From contig OZ218952.1 of NCBI GenBank assembly GCA_965112735.1, forward strand, positions 3,534,001 through 3,598,000: 64,000 nucleotides of DNA, in the 5' to 3' direction. Source of the DNA: Phaeosaccion multiseriatum. Lineage: Eukaryota > Ochrophyta, other classes. The notes under the pieces are model-generated. The model searched no databases. It was not told where the DNA came from and was given only the letters and a program-made list of their open reading frames with translations. Positions 61,940-64,000 of the stretch are shown here, piece by piece (the first letter of the stretch is position 1; each line of letters starts with the position of its first letter). The position numbers and the translations under genes are program-made.

Positions 61940-62736
61940 CCCATCGAGGCAGGGACAGGGTTGAAGGGGTTGGATCGGTTAGGTTGATGGATTGCATGAA
62001 ACCCATACAATACAAACGAAAAAGGCAAAGGTGATTTGTGGAGAGGTGGGAAGAGGGCATTTGATGGTGTGGACGCTTGGAGGAAAGACATTGGCCGCCT
62101 GTCGAATCTTACGGCAAGTGTGACCACAACTCAAGGCGACACTGATGCTGATGCTGATGCTGCTTACGTTACTCTAGGGGCGACCGCCGTCGATCCATCT
62201 GCATTGACGGTAGTGACGGTGGAGGTTGTGTACATGGGAAGCGATACGAACATCTGAGACAGACGGGGCGGGGATGCAAAGGGTGGGGTGGGAGGGAGCT
62301 GAAGAAATTAGCCACAGCAAAAACCCATCTTTGTGATTGCAATGGGCCCTTATCCCCCTACTCTCACCTCCTCTTGCTCCTCGCGCCTCGGCCGGCCCCC
62401 CTCTTCATCTTGTTGTTCCTCCACCGCTTTCCGAAGCCGCCTACTGCATCTCCTTGGCTGCCTATTGCCGCCTCCCTCTCCATCCACCAACTCCGACCCC
62501 GTCTCTGGCCGGGCCCTGATTCTTTCCGCTCTTCTCCTCTTCGTCGCCGCAACCGCCCCTAACACAGCCGGCCGTCTGAGTAAGTCAAGTTCTTCCATCA
62601 TCCTCGCATTCCGCTCCATGTTTCTTTGCCGCAAGACCACGATTTCGGGCACATGGTCAACATTGTCAGTTGCTGCTCTTGGTGCTGTTGCTATGGAAGC
62701 CTCCGTAGTCTCCTCGGCTGCCATCTGAAGGGGCAT
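60909..62736 (-). CDS. Unknown small basic protein (4 exons, 249 aa)
   Basis: Minus-strand exons 62736-62368, 62253-62168, 61933-61792 and 61061-60909; 750 nt with consistent phases. The start may be 62736 or 62724 (MAAEETTEASIA). Exon 1 has VPEIVVLRQRNMERNARMME followed by ELDLL, a helix of the R-x-N-x-x-R-N type seen near the start of several nuclear proteins, then an Arg-rich segment (TKRRRAERIRAR). Exon 3 has a poly-Ser run then KALANRIKAIERAHGAHAVL; exon 4 reads MDLFARVLHAEGHQDLADLA. Nothing was recognised with confidence. A nuclear role is only a guess from composition. The CAG/CTG-rich intron 61062-61791 carries two dispersed-motif copies. Confidence 0.5.
61110..61180 (+). repeat. (CAG)n/(TAG)n interrupted trinucleotide array
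   Basis: CAGCAG and AGTAGC units run for about 70 bp in the intron before the last exon of the minus-strand gene and include a copy of the dispersed motif at 61091-61113. Confidence 0.85.
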
Positions 62737-63199
62737 GGATTGTACTAATTAATTAAAGATAATGAAAGAGTTTTCTGGCCATGGTCTCGCTGATGTGAAG
62801 GGAGTAAAGGTGAATCGGTGAAGGTGTGAAAGGATTTGAAAGTTTGTCTAAAAGTAATGTCTCAGGTGGTGAGCCAAACGACGTCGCCATTTGTCCCTGT
62901 GATCTGGTGATTATCGTTGATGTCTCCATCGCTCTTCGGCTCCAGCAGGCAGGGCTTCTCTGGGCCTGGCCCCCCGATAAGCAGAAGCCTGAAGCGGCCT
63001 GCGGCCGAAAGCAAGAAGCCCGGGGCTGGCCTGCGGCCAGTAGCCTGCATAATCTCCCCCCCCCCCCCCCTGAGCCCCCCTGAGAAGCCTAAAGCCCAGA
63101 CTGCTGGCCTGCGGCCAGAAGCCCGAAGCCTGGAGGGGGCTATGGCCCAGAAGCCCGGAGCCCGAGAAGCCCTGCCTGGAGCCGACGCTCTTCCTTTTC
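62737..63199. other. Intergenic region with GC-rich degenerate repeats
   Basis: It contains an AT-rich part (62748-62770) that may be the promoter of the minus-strand gene ending at 60909. From 62975 to 63165 comes a field of AGAAGCC, CTGCGGCC and GAAGCCTG words with a C-run at 63057-63070. No gene is seen. Confidence 0.5.
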
Positions 63200-63350
63200 T
63201 TCAACACCCTGCTTCTCCTGCAAATATACCAGCACCGCGGGCTTGAGAACGCTGACGCCGTCCTCACTGCCCTGGCCTCGGCCTATGATGACCTTGATCT
63301 CAGCCCCCGACTTCGCCTCTGAGAGCACGAAGCGCTGCCTCGCTCGAGTG
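63200..63350 (-). pseudogene. Relic of a PPR-SMR gene (SMR domain fragment)
   Basis: The minus strand reads VLSEAKSGAEIKVIIGRGQG then SEDGVSVLKPAVLVYLQE, nearly the same as the SMR domain of both PPR-SMR genes in this window (ITGRGQGS, SVLKPAVLAYLQER). The TGRG motif has become IGRG. Upstream the match collapses to VTRARQRF, a shortened version of TRGTSKAALRHVL, and no PPR repeats follow. Downstream it runs into GC-rich repeat DNA. This is a truncated duplicate left by transposition or unequal exchange. Confidence 0.85.
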
Positions 63351-63444
63351 ACAGGGCCAGTTTGCGCTTCAGTTTCGTCCCTCTTCGAATGGGTCGACTG
63401 TTCTTTCGTCTCGCCTCTCAGCTCTGTGCGTACTCTGCTCTCTT

Positions 63445-64000
63445 TCATTCCGCCCACGCTGGCCGGCCTGCGTCTCTACTACCGAGCCCCCATCTTTGGC
63501 CGTTCATATGATTACCCACATGACTACTGGTACCACAGCTACCGCTGCTGCTGCTACCGAGCGAAGTGCAGACATAGGCGGACCACAGTAAGGGTAGCCG
63601 GGTGGATGCAAAGCACGCCAAGAAGGCCGTCGCCAAGAGCACCCCCAGGCCTCTCCCCACCATGGAGCTGATGGGAAGGCCGTTCAGGCCGCGGAGGTAG
63701 CTCTGCATGGAGAGCCATGCCAACGAGAGCGTCAGTACGGCGGCGTATAGTAAGCTCTCCTGCACCAGAGACGAAGCAAGACCCCCCGATCCTGACCCTG
63801 ACCCTGGCGCTTTCCCCCCCTCTCCTCCTGCTCCTCCTCCTCGTCTTCCTCGTCCTCCTCGTCCTCCTTCTCGTCCTGCGACCGCGTCGGCAAGCACGAG
63901 AAGCACACTGTCCTCCAGCCGCCCCTCCCTGGCCATTCGACTCGCCACCGCACACACAGCCTTGAGATAGGCTCCTCCTAACCCCAGTAGCGCCACAAAG
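63445..64000 (-). CDS. C-terminal part of a membrane protein, cut by window edge
   Basis: A minus-strand frame open to the right edge reads ALLGLGGAYLKAVCAVASRM, an acidic/Gly-rich loop, then hydrophobic segments (LLYAAVLTLSLAWLSMQSYL, GLGVLLATAFLACF, LPLLWSAYVC) and a stop at 63445. This looks like the last exon of a multi-pass membrane protein whose start lies outside. No family was recognised. The loop is encoded by TCC-rich repeat DNA (63812-63880 on the plus strand). Confidence 0.5.
   Translation of the reverse strand, partial: FVALLGLGGAYLKAVCAVASRMAREGRLEDSVLLVLADAVAGREGGRGGRGRRGGGAGGEGGKAPGSGSGSGGLASSLVQESLLYAAVLTLSLAWLSMQSYLRGLNGLPISSMVGRGLGVLLATAFLACFASTRLPLLWSAYVCTSLGSSSSGSCGTSSHVGNHMNGQRWGLGSRDAGRPAWAE

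Overview
This is nuclear DNA of a eukaryote, most likely a photosynthetic stramenopile (ochrophyte) alga. GT-AG introns are abundant, and several predicted proteins start with a signal peptide followed by an Ala-Phe type motif (SCLAFAPARG at 60.6 kb, ETLAFVS at 9.6 kb, HAFSV at 7.6 kb), the bipartite plastid-targeting signature of algae with a red secondary plastid. The very high load of GGGA, TCC, CA and GTGA microsatellites recalls eustigmatophytes such as Nannochloropsis, but I cannot fix the genus. No prokaryotic, viral or organellar genes and no RNA genes were recognised.

Layout. 1-1.8 kb: no firm gene. 1.8-4.2 kb (-): plastid TPR protein. 4.4-6.0 kb (+): pinin-type splicing protein. 6.6-9.6 kb (-): two plastid-targeted proteins of unknown function. 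10.1-11.8 kb (+): membrane RING-H2 protein broken by a G-run frameshift. 12.6-22.1 kb (+): transcription elongation factor SPT5 in 19 exons. 22.6-25.0 kb (+): frameshifted transposase-like gene. 25.3-27.3 kb (+): PPR-SMR protein. 27.9-28.7 kb (+): J-domain protein. 30.5-39.8 kb (-): a 16-exon gene joining ankyrin repeats, a WW domain, coiled coils and a degenerate kinesin motor. 40.1-46.4 kb (+): DUF1350 alpha/beta-hydrolase-like protein. 47.3-49.7 kb (-): second PPR-SMR protein. 49.8-54.9 kb (+): mTERF-like protein. 56.7-60.7 kb (-): plastid FAD oxidoreductase of the renalase/amine-oxidase type. 60.9-62.7 kb (-): unknown basic protein. 63.2-63.35 kb: relic of a PPR-SMR gene. 63.4-64 kb (-): end of a membrane protein.

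Multi-exon models were joined by hand at GT-AG sites. In each complete model the exon lengths sum to a multiple of three with matching phases (SPT5 1164 aa, kinesin-like 1492 aa, mTERF 1307 aa, FAD protein 593 aa, TPR protein 443 aa), which is good internal support. Exons hold unique sequence while introns are mostly microsatellite.

Functional themes are nuclear RNA synthesis and processing (SPT5, pinin), organelle gene expression (two PPR-SMR proteins, mTERF) and plastid proteins. The most unusual items are the ankyrin-WW-kinesin protein with a decayed ATPase site, a short dispersed motif (GCAGCAGTTGGTGATAC) found in several unrelated genes where it usually encodes AVGDT-like peptides, microsatellites that start exactly at splice donors, and imperfect tandem repeats just after several stop codons.
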